Below the pieces are notes generated by a model. It was not told the DNA's origin. It ran no database searches and saw nothing but the letters and a program-made list of their open reading frames with translations. From Pseudoduganella albidiflava (GTDB lineage: Bacteria > Pseudomonadota > Gammaproteobacteria > Burkholderiales > Burkholderiaceae_D), in assembly GCF_004322755.1 (NCBI RefSeq), contig NZ_CP036401.1, forward strand, positions 5,208,001 through 5,272,000: DNA of 64,000 nt, in the 5' to 3' direction. The translations under genes were made by a program, and so were the position numbers. Shown here one piece after another: positions 1 through 9,497 of the stretch (position 1 is its first letter; the number at the start of each line of letters is the position of its first letter).

Positions 1-146
1 GAGCGGAGCAGGAGCGGCATGTTGATCTCGATAGCGATAATTTCCGTAACGTAAGTGTTTAACGGCGGAAATTTCCAATCTTTGAGTGCCCGGACTGAAA
101 TTCCTCCGTGGGTTACACTTAATGCATCACTTTTCCCGAGGATGCC
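1..146. other. Left-edge intergenic segment before fumC
   Basis: No gene is supported here. A short frame beginning at 55 runs into fumC in another register and looks like a shadow. I found no promoter pair with acceptable spacing, although this segment should hold the fumC control region. Confidence 0.5.
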
Positions 147-1544
<1,398 letters not shown>

Positions 1545-1629
1545 CCGGAACGCCGGACCGGCGACTGATGATTAAATTTTAATTAATCGTTCCATAATAA
1601 GTTGCCGGTCTAACAAGAATGAGGATAAA

Positions 1630-1866
1630 ATGCAAAGAGTTGATTTTGAACTGACGTCGGAATTCGTCGAACTGAACCAGTTGCTGAAGCTTGTCGGACT
1701 GTGCGACAGCGGCGGCGCCGGCAAGCAGATCGTGGCCAGCGGCGATGTGCGGGTGGATGGCAAGCAGGAATTGCGCAAGACCGCCAAGATCCGCACCGGC
1801 CAGGTGGTCACGGTCGGCGATGTGCGCATCGCCGTGCTGGGCCAGGCGGGTTCCGGCGGGGCTTAA
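1630..1866 (+). CDS. Small S4-domain RNA-binding protein (YbcJ type)
   Basis: A 78-residue protein made almost wholly of one S4 RNA-binding fold, like E. coli YbcJ. The core reads GGAGKQIVASGDVRVDG followed by KIRTGQVVTVGD, the strand-turn pattern of S4 domains. Such proteins bind structured RNA, but a specific target is not established and cannot be read from the sequence. The AT-rich stretch just upstream (1570-1629) contrasts with the GC-rich surroundings and probably holds its promoter; GAGGA lies just before the ATG. It stands alone between fumC and an ElaB-like gene. Confidence 0.85.
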   Translation: MQRVDFELTSEFVELNQLLKLVGLCDSGGAGKQIVASGDVRVDGKQELRKTAKIRTGQVVTVGDVRIAVLGQAGSGGA

Positions 1867-1943
1867 TCTGCCGCAAACCCTGGGCCACCTCGGCGAATAT
1901 AGTGGACAGGATTTGGGCAGGAATCCACTTATCCGGAGCGCGC

Positions 1944-2327
1944 ATGGACCATCTCGACCCTACCAGACACCCCGAACCGCCGCGGTTCAACCAGCAATCG
2001 AATCCCCAGCCGCATTCGCCGGCAAACGCGCAATCCCGGCAAGCGCAGCCGGATGCACCGCCGCAGCCGATCCAGCAGCGCCTGATCGGCGACTTGCAGC
2101 AAGTGATCGACAATGCCGAAGACCTGTTGCATTGCACCGACAGCGCGCGTGACGGCGCCTACCGCGCGGCGCGCGAAAAGCTGGCCCAGGCGCTGGCGAT
2201 GGCCAACGAGGAGCTGCAGCGTTTCGAGGAGGCCCAGCTCGAGCGCATGATCGCCGCCACCCACGAAGCCAGCCTCCGCCACAACGACAGCACCGGCGAA
2301 GCCCGGCTGTTCCGCGCCTTTCACTGA
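1944..2327 (+). CDS. ElaB/YqjD (DUF883)-like protein lacking the membrane anchor
   Basis: A 127-residue protein. About 40 N-terminal residues are rich in Pro, Gln and Asn; the rest is helical and reads [20 protein letters not shown] then [21 protein letters not shown]. This resembles the N-terminal helix of DUF883 proteins, which associate with ribosomes in E. coli through ElaB and YqjD. Those proteins end in a transmembrane helix; here the chain ends in RLFRAFH with no hydrophobic segment, so it is probably soluble. The ATG at 1944 was chosen because the longer frame from 1701 overlaps the previous gene in another register. Its last 7 bp overlap the convergent bufBC gene. The family call is moderate. 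Confidence 0.65.
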   Translation: MDHLDPTRHPEPPRFNQQSNPQPHSPANAQSRQAQPDAPPQPIQQRLIGDLQQVIDNAEDLLHCTDSARDGAYRAAREKLAQALAMANEELQRFEEAQLERMIAATHEASLRHNDSTGEARLFRAFH

Positions 2328-3985
2328 CCCGCGCCATGCTCCGTGCGCAGTGCCGCGAACGCGGCATGCGCCATCCACTGCCCCAGCCGGGGCCCCAGGT
2401 TGAATTCCCCATCCGTTGCCAGCGCCGCATCGAGCGCCGCGCCAACGGTTGCGCCGTCCGCCAGCGCGGCCAGCGCGGCATGCGCGCTCTCGTCCAGCGC
2501 CAGCACGTCCGGCTGCCAGCCGGCGCGGTACACCAATCCCCGGGAAGGCTCCGCGATGTCATCCGGGAACGGCATATCGCTGTCCGGCTGATGGGCTTGC
2601 CATAGCGGCACCACGGCCCAGCGCGACGCGAATACGGCGGCGGCCGGATGCGGCACGAACCGGCACCCCTCGAACGCGACGGGTGCCAGGTGCGCCAGCG
2701 CGGCCGGGGCCAGCGGTTCGATCTCCGCCGCATGGTAGGCGCGGTGCAGCAGCCATTCGAGCCGTGCCATGTCGGGCAGGTAGGGCAGATCGGCCACGTG
2801 GGGGAAACCGTCGAGAAAATCGGCGAAGCCGCCACCGAAGGCGTTCAGATCGGCGGCGGCCGGCTCGTGATGCGTACCGTACTCGCGGGCCAGCGCGGCG
2901 AAGAAATCGTCGCCGACCAGTTGCGCCACGACGGGAAAGGCCCCCGCCAGCGCCCGGGTCCAGCTCCCGGCCAGGTTGCCGCGGTAGACCGCCAGCCGGG
3001 ACGCCAGCGGCGCAGGCCGCAGCATGGCCGCCAGTGCGCCTTCCGCGCTGGCCGACAGCAGCGCATCGGCAAAGGCTTGCTGCACGGCGGCCAGTCTGGC
3101 GCCATCCGCGACCTCCCCGCTTTCGGTGTCCGGTGCGGACCGGGGTTGCGTGACCGCGACGGGCGCCGCCGCCACGCGAGACAACAACGCCGCGGCCTTG
3201 TCCGCCTCGACCATCAGCACGTCCAGCGGCGGCACGTCGGCATCCCATTCGACCAGCGTGGGCACCGCGCCGAAACGCGCCAGCGCCGCCTCATACAGGC
3301 GCCACACGGGTTCGGCAATCGCCGCGCCATGGTGGTCGATGACCACGTCCGGCGTTGCCAGGTGCCCGCCCAGGTGGATTTCACCGACCAGCCCCGGCGC
3401 GATGGCGGACAGCGCGGCCAGCGCATCCTCGCCGTGGTTGCACTGGTTGACGTAGAGGTTATTGATGTCGAGCAGCAGGCCGCAGCCGGTGCGGCGCGCC
3501 AGCGCGGCCAGGAACTCCGCCTCGCTCATGGTATCGGCGCGAAAGCGCACGTAGGCCGACACGTTCTCGATGAGGATTTGCCGCTTCAGCACATCCTGCA
3601 TGCGCGCCACGCGGGCAGCGATGATGTCGAGCATGGCGTCGTCGAGCGCCAGCGGCAGCAGGTCGTGGAAATGCCGGCCGGGCACGGCGCCCCAGCTCAG
3701 GTGTTCGGAAACGAGGAAAGGCTCGATGCGCTCGGCCAGGCTGCGGATGCGTTCCAGGTGGCCCGGCGTGCCGCCATGGGCGGAACCCAGGCCGAGGCCC
3801 ACGCCATGCAGGCTGACGGGATAATCGCGCCGCAGGCGCTGCAGTACCTGCACCTCGCGCCCGCCCTCGCCCAGGTAGTTTTCGGTATGCACCTCGAGCC
3901 AGCCGGCACGCGGCCGGCCTTCGAGAAAATCGCGGTAATGCGCCGCGCGCAATCCGAGGCCGACGGAAGCGGCCGGGCTGGCCAT
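2321..3985 (-). CDS. bufBC: Fused bufferin maturase: DUF692 (BufB-like MNIO) plus DUF2063 (BufC-like)
   Basis: A 554-residue protein joining two domains that are usually separate genes. Residues about 5-275 are DUF692, the multinuclear non-heme iron oxidase family that includes MbnB. Likely metal-site residues are H33 (EVHTENY), H60 (SLHGVG), E94-H95 (SEHLSW), E140-N141 (IENVSAYV), D173 ([11 protein letters not shown]), H204/H208 (EIHLGGH) and E246 (VEWDAD). After a linker, residues about 295-554 match DUF2063: [26 protein letters not shown] and [18 protein letters not shown]. In bufferin systems BufB with BufC converts precursor cysteines into copper-binding thiooxazole-type groups (family knowledge). 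The ATG at 3985 lies 4 bp after the precursor gene, and an upstream frame to 4183 would overlap it. Fusion into one chain is seen; its effect is inferred. Confidence 0.9.
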   Translation of the reverse strand: MASPAASVGLGLRAAHYRDFLEGRPRAGWLEVHTENYLGEGGREVQVLQRLRRDYPVSLHGVGLGLGSAHGGTPGHLERIRSLAERIEPFLVSEHLSWGAVPGRHFHDLLPLALDDAMLDIIAARVARMQDVLKRQILIENVSAYVRFRADTMSEAEFLAALARRTGCGLLLDINNLYVNQCNHGEDALAALSAIAPGLVGEIHLGGHLATPDVVIDHHGAAIAEPVWRLYEAALARFGAVPTLVEWDADVPPLDVLMVEADKAAALLSRVAAAPVAVTQPRSAPDTESGEVADGARLAAVQQAFADALLSASAEGALAAMLRPAPLASRLAVYRGNLAGSWTRALAGAFPVVAQLVGDDFFAALAREYGTHHEPAAADLNAFGGGFADFLDGFPHVADLPYLPDMARLEWLLHRAYHAAEIEPLAPAALAHLAPVAFEGCRFVPHPAAAVFASRWAVVPLWQAHQPDSDMPFPDDIAEPSRGLVYRAGWQPDVLALDESAHAALAALADGATVGAALDAALATDGEFNLGPRLGQWMAHAAFAALRTEHGAGQ

Positions 3986-3989
3986 CGGC

Positions 3990-4262
3990 TTACTTGGCGG
4001 GCGCCGGCGCCGTGGTCTTGCCGCCCAGTTTTTCGCAGGTGCCCTTGGCCACCCATTTCCATTCGGTCGGCGCATTGTCGGTACGCGCCATCGACGCGCA
4101 GCCGTGCGCACCATCCGACGAGGCGCAATCGTTCTGGCCGGCTTTCGCCACGCCATAGCATTTTTCCTTGTCGGGCCCGCCACCCATCTGCGCCTGGGCG
4201 GTACCCGCTGCGCAGGTCGCGGCCAATGCCGCGGCGATCATCGCTGCCTTGTTCATGTTCAT
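3990..4262 (-). CDS. bufA: Bufferin-type copper-binding precursor peptide (DUF2282)
   Basis: A 90-residue exported peptide. Residues 1-24 form a signal peptide ([18 protein letters not shown], likely cleaved after AQA). The mature part carries the DUF2282 pattern [15 protein letters not shown], then HGCAS and KGTCEK, giving four core cysteines at 35, 46, 55 and 76; the family has four at these places. In characterised bufferins some of these cysteines are oxidised by the DUF692 enzyme and the peptide buffers copper in the periplasm. The maturase follows after 4 bp. The ATG at 4262 has AAGGAC upstream; an earlier in-frame start at 4394 would read through a palindromic repeat and is rejected. 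A TAGAAT hexamer (4291-4286) is a weak -10 candidate. Confidence 0.9.
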   Translation of the reverse strand: MNMNKAAMIAAALAATCAAGTAQAQMGGGPDKEKCYGVAKAGQNDCASSDGAHGCASMARTDNAPTEWKWVAKGTCEKLGGKTTAPAPAK

Positions 4263-4311
4263 GTCCTTATGCAAGAAACCCGTCGATTCTAACGAAAAGT
4301 TTCCGGAAAAT

Positions 4312-4324
4312 GGGGTCTGACCCC
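4312..4324. repeat. Short copy of the GGGGTCAGACCCC palindrome
   Basis: Reads ggggtctgacccc. It is the inner arm of a palindrome found in longer form at 19301, 21289 and 45044. Here the outer arms are missing, so it may be a decayed copy. It lies between the yjfB-like gene and bufA. Confidence 0.7.
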
Positions 4325-4336
4325 GGTTCTGGGCAA

Positions 4337-4370
4337 TAAAAAAACCCGCTGTCCACGGGGAACAGCGGGT
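4337..4370 (-). terminator. Rho-independent terminator after the yjfB-like gene
   Basis: On the minus strand a stem of ACCCGCTGTtcc pairing with gg-ACAGCGGGT is followed by seven to eight T. It sits between the stop of the yjfB-like gene (4391) and bufA, so it separates the two transcripts. Confidence 0.85.
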
Positions 4371-4390
4371 CAGCGCGCTCGGGGGCGCGC

Positions 4391-4591
4391 TCAAGCCGTG
4401 GTATTGATCCGGTTGCCCAGGTGCGGCGGAAGGTTGGGCGCGCTTGGCGCCGCCGGCAGCGCATCGATCAGCGCGGCGGCCGACGATGCCTGCATGTCCA
4501 TCGCTTTTTTCAGCACCGCCATGCTGACTTCCTGCTTCGTACCGGTCTCCGCGATCGTCGTCGACAGCCGGGCAATGCTCATTGCGTCCAT
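4391..4591 (-). CDS. YjfB-like putative motility protein
   Basis: A 66-residue protein reading [20 protein letters not shown], then [25 protein letters not shown]. The LKKAMD core and overall length match the YjfB family, small proteins found near or co-regulated with motility genes in several bacteria. Its molecular role is not established. It is monocistronic here: a terminator follows it and mobB lies upstream on the same strand after 62 bp. No motility gene is nearby. Confidence 0.75.
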   Translation of the reverse strand: MDAMSIARLSTTIAETGTKQEVSMAVLKKAMDMQASSAAALIDALPAAPSAPNLPPHLGNRINTTA

Positions 4592-4653
4592 ACTTCCTCC
4601 ACTAAGCCTTGCGGCAAGGCCGATTTTTCCGCATATCCCCGTTTACGGAACAG

Positions 4654-5208
4654 TTACGGGGAACTTGAGGCCGGCGGCGGCATGCCAGCCATCCTTTTCA
4701 GCAGCCATGCCAGGATGGCATCGCGGTCGTCCAGGTCCAGCCAATCGATGTGCGGCGCCAACCCGGCCGGCCGCGGCAGCGTCGATGCGACGGCCACGAT
4801 GTGCTCGTCATGCGGATACAGCGGCCCCTTGTCGCCGACACCGCGGTGGATTTCCAGCTTGTCGATCGGAAAAGATTTAAAGCCTTCCACCAGGGTCAGG
4901 TCGGCGGGTGCCAGCCGGGCGAGCTGTTCATCCAGGCCCGGTTCCGCGGCGCCGCGCAGTTCATGCACGATGGCGTACCGGTAAGGCGACGCTACCATGA
5001 CTTCGGCCGCGCCGGCGCGCCTCAGCCGCGCGCTGTCCTTGCCGGGCGGTTCCAGCTCCAGGTCGTGATGGCTGTGCTTGATGACATTGACTTTTCGCCC
5101 CGCCGCGGCCAGCTGGCCAACGAGGTATTCCAGCAGCGTGGTCTTGCCGCTGCCCGACCGGCCGACGATGCCGATCACCGGCGCCGCGGCGGCTGGTGTG
5201 TGCTCCAT
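4654..5208 (-). CDS. mobB: Molybdopterin-guanine dinucleotide biosynthesis adaptor MobB
   Basis: A 184-residue P-loop GTP-binding protein that assists MobA when GMP is added to the molybdenum cofactor; it is an accessory rather than an essential step. The Walker A motif [14 protein letters not shown] begins about residue 15, and the downstream VIKHSHHD and [11 protein letters not shown] motifs are typical of MobB. The ATG at 5208 follows AGGAGCAAGA; an upstream extension to 5403 has no family similarity. No other molybdenum-cofactor gene is in the window, so mobB stands alone here. Confidence 0.93.
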   Translation of the reverse strand: MEHTPAAAAPVIGIVGRSGSGKTTLLEYLVGQLAAAGRKVNVIKHSHHDLELEPPGKDSARLRRAGAAEVMVASPYRYAIVHELRGAAEPGLDEQLARLAPADLTLVEGFKSFPIDKLEIHRGVGDKGPLYPHDEHIVAVASTLPRPAGLAPHIDWLDLDDRDAILAWLLKRMAGMPPPASSSP

Positions 5209-5336
5209 TCTTGCTCCTGTGAGAATGGAGGCATTATAGAAGAAGGCAGCCCGCCGCCTGGAGCGGGCTTGGCCGATAAACCCGCGGCCGAGATGCCCGT
5301 GGCCGATGGGTTCCCGGCCGGTGCTGCGCCGATCGA

Positions 5337-5519
5337 TTACTTGTCGGGCCGGAACGGGCCGTCGCCACCGCCCTTGCCCATCAGGCACAGCAGGCCGACA
5401 CAAGCCAGCACGACGACCAGCACGCCCGGCTCGGAAGCGGCACTGTCGGGCAGGTAAGCGGCACGCACCGGCGCGGCGGCGGCCAGCAGGGGCAACGCGT
5501 GCAGAATGGAAAGCTTCAT
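5337..5519 (-). CDS. Small exported protein with a PEP-CTERM-like tail
   Basis: A 60-residue protein. Residues 1-20 ([20 protein letters not shown]) look like a signal peptide, and [21 protein letters not shown] resembles the Pro-Glu plus transmembrane part of a PEP-CTERM sorting signal. The basic cluster normally ending such signals is replaced by a glycine-rich tail, [13 protein letters not shown]. If it is an exosortase substrate it is atypical; otherwise it is a small membrane protein. It lies between mobB and gspB on the same strand. The ATG at 5519 is chosen because the signal peptide begins there. Confidence 0.55.
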   Translation of the reverse strand: MKLSILHALPLLAAAAPVRAAYLPDSAASEPGVLVVVLACVGLLCLMGKGGGDGPFRPDK

Positions 5520-5613
5520 GAAGTCATCCCGTAGGGTTGTCGATAAAACAAGCATGACAATCCAATATGACGGCACGATGACGGTTTCAATCGTGCGGCG
5601 CCTGGCGCGGCGC

Positions 5614-6351
5614 TCAATATGGCATCCGGTACCGATAACCCCGGAATGCAAAGACCGCGCCCTTCGCTTCGAGCCGCTCCAGTACCAGCCCGGGCGCCAC
5701 TTCGTCGCCTTCGCGGCGCAGGACCTTGTCGATCAGCACCAACCGGTCGGCCGGGTTCGGCGAATACATGTAGCCGCTCATCGCCACCGGCGGAATGGCG
5801 CGCCGGATCGGCTCCGGCAGGTCGCGCAAGGCCAATACCGGTTCTTCGCGCGACGCTTCGTCCGGCTTCGACGGGGTGGCGGCGACTGGCGGCGCTTCGG
5901 CGCGGGCGGCAGGTTGCGGCGGCGCGACGGCGGCAGGTTGCTGCTGCGCGATGGCGACAGGCGTCGGCGCCGTTTCCTTGCGGGCCTGGACCGCCGGAGC
6001 GGGGACGGCGGCGACCACCGGCGCAGGTGCCGGGGCCACGGCGGCAGGCTGCGTGACAGGCTGCGTGACAGGCGGCGCCACAGGCGCGGGAGCTGGTGCA
6101 ACCGCCACCGCCCGCGGCTGCTCCGCCGGCACGGGCACCGCAGGTTGCGCGGGCGCGGCCGCCTGCCGCCACACCACCACGGCCAGCCCGGCGATGACGG
6201 CCGCCATGGCCGCGACGACCGCGACGAGCGGCTTGCGCAGCGGTGCGCCTGCCCCGGCTGGCGCCACGGGTGCGGGCGCATGGATGCCCGGCGTTTCACC
6301 CAATTGCCGCTCGGCCTGCGCTTTTTTTAATGCTTCGAGAATGTAGGACAT
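5614..6351 (-). CDS. gspB: General secretion pathway protein GspB
   Basis: A 245-residue inner-membrane protein that partners GspA to help place the type II secretion secretin in the outer membrane. The N-terminus MSYILEALKKAQAERQLGE is the family hallmark, a membrane helix follows (VAVVAAMAAVIAGLAVVVW), then a long Pro/Ala-rich periplasmic linker and a C-terminal domain ending VLERLEAKGAVFAFRGYRYR. The ATG at 6351 lies 1 bp after the stop of gspA, so the two are translationally coupled. No other gsp gene is in the window, so the main type II secretion operon must be elsewhere. Confidence 0.92.
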   Translation of the reverse strand: MSYILEALKKAQAERQLGETPGIHAPAPVAPAGAGAPLRKPLVAVVAAMAAVIAGLAVVVWRQAAAPAQPAVPVPAEQPRAVAVAPAPAPVAPPVTQPVTQPAAVAPAPAPVVAAVPAPAVQARKETAPTPVAIAQQQPAAVAPPQPAARAEAPPVAATPSKPDEASREEPVLALRDLPEPIRRAIPPVAMSGYMYSPNPADRLVLIDKVLRREGDEVAPGLVLERLEAKGAVFAFRGYRYRMPY

Positions 6352-6352
6352 A

Positions 6353-7930
6353 TCACTTCCCTCCGGCCGGCGATGCCAGCCGGGGCTCCGGGTTGGCCAT
6401 GCCGGCATCGATGAGCGCGCTCAGCCGGATGAAGGTCTTCGGGCCGGCCACCCCATCCGCCTTCAGTTGCTGGGACGCCTGGAAATCGCGCAGGCGGCGC
6501 AGCGTTTCGCCTTCGAGCGGCGCACCGTCCTCGGGCCGCGCGGCACTGGCCCGCTGCGCCAGCCGCCGCGCCAGCCAGTCCACCTGCGCGCCCCGGTCGC
6601 CGGCCGCCACCTGCTCGCGCCACCCGGGCGGTGCCCGCCAGAAGGTGGTGAAGGTGCCATCGTAGCGATTATCCAGGGCCGCCCGTGTCACGGCGTGGCG
6701 ACGCCCGCCGATCTCGAGCACGCCGTCGCGCTCGCCGAGCGCCACCAGCAAGGCATGGGTCGGCAGCGCCGGATCGTCGTTCAATGTCAGCATCGCCGGG
6801 CGGTCCAGCAGGCGCAGGTCGTCCAGCGTGCCGCGCGTGGCAAGGCAGCGCAGGTTGTGCCGCGGTGCCTCGGCGCAGGCTTCGCCCGCCCCGGCCTTCA
6901 TTGCCACGCCCCACAACGCGGCCAGCCGGCGCAGCGTGGCCTCGCTGTCCGTGCCCTGTGGCGCGACAGGCAGCGCGCCCTGCGGTGTGGCAGCCACTGC
7001 CGGCGCAGCCGCCGGCGCGGGCTGGCGTGGCGCCAGTTGCCAGGCGGCGGCGGTCAGCACGGCGCCGGCCAGTACCCCGCCGGCCACCAGCGGCCAGCGT
7101 GCCCGCACGCGCGGCACGGCCGCGCCGAACACTTCCTGCGCGGCGCGGCGCACGATCTTGCGCGTGACCTGCGCCTTGTTCTCGACATAGGCGCCGAGCA
7201 GCGCGCGGTCGCACAGCAGGTTGATCCGCCGCGGCACGCCTTGCGTCAGCGCATGGACCAGCGCCGTCACGCCGGCCGGGAAAGGCGACGGCCCGGCCAG
7301 CCCCGCCACCGCCAGCCGGTGCGCGATGTACTGCCCGGTTTCGGCGGCGCTCAGGGAACCCAGGTGGTAGCGGGCGATCACGCGCTGCGCCAGCTGTTCC
7401 AGCTCGGGCTGCGCCAGCATGGTGCGCAGCTCGGGCTGGCCGATCAGGATGATCTGCAGCAGCTTGCGCTCGCTCGTTTCCAGGTTCGTCAGCAGGCGCA
7501 ACTGCTCGAGCACGGCCGCCGACAGGTTCTGCGCCTCGTCGATCACGAGCACGTTGTTCGCGCCGCGCGCATGGCTGTCCAGCAGGTGCCGGTTGATCGC
7601 ATCCACGTAGTGCTTCACCGTGGCGGCGCCCGCCGGCAGCGCGATGCGGAATTCGTCGCACACCGATTGCAGCAGCTCCTCGACGGACAGCTTCGGGTTG
7701 AAGATGTAGGCCAGCTGGCAACCGGGCGGAACCTGTTCGATGAAGCAGCGGCACACGGTGGTCTTGCCGGCGCCGATCTCGCCCGTCAGCAGCACGAAGC
7801 CGCCGCCGCTGCCCACGCCGTACAGCAGGTGCGCCAGCGCCTCGCGATGGCGCTCGCTCATGTACAGGTAGCGCGGATCGGGCGCGATGGAGAACGGGCT
7901 GCGGGTCAGGTTGAAGAATCGCGTGTACAT
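6353..7930 (-). CDS. gspA: GspA/ExeA AAA ATPase with peptidoglycan-binding domain
   Basis: A 525-residue type II secretion assembly ATPase. The N-terminus MYTRFFNLTRSPFSIAPDP is characteristic of ExeA. The Walker A motif reads GEIGAGKTTVC and the Walker B region VLVIDEAQNLS. A single membrane helix (about WPLVAGGVLAGAVLTAAAW) is followed by a periplasmic part ending in a peptidoglycan-binding fold (LRRLRDFQASQQLKADGVAG). ExeA uses ATP and peptidoglycan binding to let the secretin assemble through the cell wall. The ATG at 7930 was chosen from the conserved start; a 50-residue upstream extension is a shadow. gspB follows directly. Confidence 0.95.
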   Translation of the reverse strand: MYTRFFNLTRSPFSIAPDPRYLYMSERHREALAHLLYGVGSGGGFVLLTGEIGAGKTTVCRCFIEQVPPGCQLAYIFNPKLSVEELLQSVCDEFRIALPAGAATVKHYVDAINRHLLDSHARGANNVLVIDEAQNLSAAVLEQLRLLTNLETSERKLLQIILIGQPELRTMLAQPELEQLAQRVIARYHLGSLSAAETGQYIAHRLAVAGLAGPSPFPAGVTALVHALTQGVPRRINLLCDRALLGAYVENKAQVTRKIVRRAAQEVFGAAVPRVRARWPLVAGGVLAGAVLTAAAWQLAPRQPAPAAAPAVAATPQGALPVAPQGTDSEATLRRLAALWGVAMKAGAGEACAEAPRHNLRCLATRGTLDDLRLLDRPAMLTLNDDPALPTHALLVALGERDGVLEIGGRRHAVTRAALDNRYDGTFTTFWRAPPGWREQVAAGDRGAQVDWLARRLAQRASAARPEDGAPLEGETLRRLRDFQASQQLKADGVAGPKTFIRLSALIDAGMANPEPRLASPAGGK

Positions 7931-7940
7931 GGATGGTCGG

Positions 7941-8486
7941 TCAGCGCAGCGCGGGCGGCAGCGGTTTGAACTTGGCGCAATAGATCTTGGAGCGGCGCTC
8001 CGCGTAGGCGATGCGCCCGCCGGTGGAAGCTTCCCGCACCGGCGTCGCGGAGCCCGTGATTTTCGCATAGCGCAGGCCATCGCGCTGCGTGATCGCCTCG
8101 GCCAGCTTGTCCGGCGTGGTGTCGGCCACCGCGCCCACGAACCGGTAGGGAAACGTCTCGTCGCTGACGATCACTTCGCGCACGGCAAAGCCCCACAGCC
8201 TGGCTTCGGGCGTGCGGAACCAGTAAGCGCCGCCTTCGCGCTTGTAGGGCTGGCCGAACCAGCGCACCATGTAATCGAAATAATAACGGTTGGACGTCTG
8301 GTCGCGGCACAGCAGGCCGTTGCCCAGCACCACGCCGAAATGGCTGGGCACCTTCGCCTGCAGCGGCGGGGCGATCACGCAAGCCAGGGAAAATGCCAGG
8401 AAAGAACGCCGGGCCAGGCACCGGCTCAGGGGCAAGCCCGCAGTGCTGCCGGCCTGCGCGCCGGCGCCTACAAATTCTGCAGCCAT
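7941..8486 (-). CDS. Exported protein of unknown function upstream of gspA
   Basis: About 181 residues. A signal-peptide-like stretch reads RRSFLAFSLACVIAPPLQAK, and the mature part contains FDYMVRWFGQPYKREGGAYW and VVLGNGLLCRDQTSNRYY. I do not recognise the family. The stop lies 10 bp before gspA, suggesting joint transcription with gspA-gspB. The start is uncertain: the ATG at 8486 has a poor ribosome-binding site and overlaps the end of the preceding small gene by 19 bp. Confidence 0.65.
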   Translation of the reverse strand: MAAEFVGAGAQAGSTAGLPLSRCLARRSFLAFSLACVIAPPLQAKVPSHFGVVLGNGLLCRDQTSNRYYFDYMVRWFGQPYKREGGAYWFRTPEARLWGFAVREVIVSDETFPYRFVGAVADTTPDKLAEAITQRDGLRYAKITGSATPVREASTGGRIAYAERRSKIYCAKFKPLPPALR

Positions 8487-8653
8487 TTCCGGTTGGCCGC
8501 GATCCTGACTTTCACCGATTCCGGCAGCGCTTCGTAGCATCCCGGGTATTGTTTCAAGGCGCTTTCGCGCACCTGCTTCTCTTGCCCGTTGATGAGGAAA
8601 ACATAGAGCGTCCCGCCTTGATCGGTTTTCCGGGTCCCTAAATACTTGATCAT
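8468..8653 (-). CDS. Small basic protein of unknown function
   Basis: A 61-residue protein beginning MIKYLGTRKTDQGGTLYVFL and ending IAANRKWLQNL. The ATG at 8653 was chosen over one at 8674 because a strong GGAGGAA lies about 10 nt before it. I do not recognise the family. It appears to head the leftward string ending with gspA-gspB. Confidence 0.6.
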   Translation of the reverse strand: MIKYLGTRKTDQGGTLYVFLINGQEKQVRESALKQYPGCYEALPESVKVRIAANRKWLQNL

Positions 8654-8706
8654 TTTGCGAAATTCCTCCGGCATGCATTATGACACCTCCGCGCGGTGCC
8701 CGGCAT

Positions 8707-8759
8707 TAATGGCGTCCAGTGGCGTCGCATGGCGTCTCATGGTGTCGGTCGGTGGCGTC
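8707..8759. repeat. Ten-bp direct repeats ending GGCGTC
   Basis: Four consecutive 10-bp units (taatggcgtc, cagtggcgtc, gcatggcgtc, tcatggtgtc) and a looser fifth lie between the divergent genes at 8653 and 8844. The unit equals about one DNA helical turn, so each GGCGTC would face the same side of the helix. Confidence 0.75.
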
Positions 8760-8767
8760 GGTTTTCA

Positions 8768-8783
8768 GAGAATCGTTATCATT
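8768..8783. promoter_or_regulatory. Fur-box-like site upstream of the PEP-CTERM gene
   Basis: The 16 bases GAGAATCGTTATCATT read AATGATAACGATTCTC on the other strand, matching 13 of 16 positions of the Fur core AATGATAATCATTATC. It lies about 60 bp before the ATG at 8844, where a repressor could act. A TTTAAT stretch near 8812 could be the -10. This is a pattern match only. Confidence 0.45.
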
Positions 8784-8843
8784 TCGCTACGGGCCGCGGC
8801 AAGCTGTGTTTTAATAGCGTGGCTCAAGCCGGACGGGACCATC

Positions 8844-9338
8844 ATGAAAAACCTTTGTGCAATCGCCTTTGCAGCCGCTTCCGCCCTCGGCACCGCCACC
8901 GTCCACGCGGCGCCGGAAACCACCGCCGTGTTCGCCACGTGGCACATGGCGGACCTGCACGATGTGACGCAGGCGTGGTATTTCACCGGCGCGGCGCTGT
9001 CCAGCCATGACCGCGGCGGCGCGCCATGGGCCGGCGAGCGCCCGCTGGTCCAGCCTGCGGAGGTCGCGCTGTCCCAGGCGCCGCTGCAGCCGGCACCTTT
9101 GGAACCGGCGCCTTTGGAACCGGCGCCCTTGGAACCGGCACCTTTGGAACCGGCGCCCCTGGAACCGTCCGCCCTGTCCGCCCTCCCCGAGCTTCCCGTG
9201 GCGCCCGCCGTACCCGCCGTGCCGGCCAGGGTCGACGTGCCGCCCACCATTCCGGAACCGCGCATGGCGCCCATGTTGCTGCTCGGCTTGCTCCTGCTGT
9301 TCCTGCGCGCCAACCGGAAGGAAGAGCAGTTCGGCTAG
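8844..9338 (+). CDS. PEP-CTERM exported protein with PAPLE repeats
   Basis: A 164-residue protein. Residues 1-22 are a signal peptide (MKNLCAIAFAAASALG, cleavage near VHA-AP). The middle holds five near-identical pentapeptides of the PAPLE type encoded by 15-bp repeats. The end, PEPRMAPMLLLGLLLLFLRANRKEE, has the Pro-Glu-Pro motif, a hydrophobic helix and a basic tail, the signal handled by exosortase/EpsH systems (family knowledge). The body has no recognised fold. The ATG at 8844 starts the signal peptide; the frame open from 8646 is not used. Iron control is possible from the adjacent Fur-like site. Confidence 0.8.
   Translation: MKNLCAIAFAAASALGTATVHAAPETTAVFATWHMADLHDVTQAWYFTGAALSSHDRGGAPWAGERPLVQPAEVALSQAPLQPAPLEPAPLEPAPLEPAPLEPAPLEPSALSALPELPVAPAVPAVPARVDVPPTIPEPRMAPMLLLGLLLLFLRANRKEEQFG
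9090..9164 (+). repeat. Five 15-bp in-frame repeats encoding PAPLE
   Basis: Units vary only as ccggc(a/g)cc(t/c)(t/c)tggaa. They keep the reading frame, so copy number can change protein length without disrupting the PEP-CTERM signal. Confidence 0.9.
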
Positions 9339-9497
9339 CCGCTGTCCTGTGCGGCGCCTCTCCATCCTGCGCCGCCCCTGCGCGGCTCATCGCGCCATTC
9401 TGCCGCCGGCACCGCGTTTTCACCAGTCCATCCCGCCGCGCTCGCGGTGACCCTGCCGTTGGCTTATCGTCATGCTTCCCACAATGAGGCCAACATC

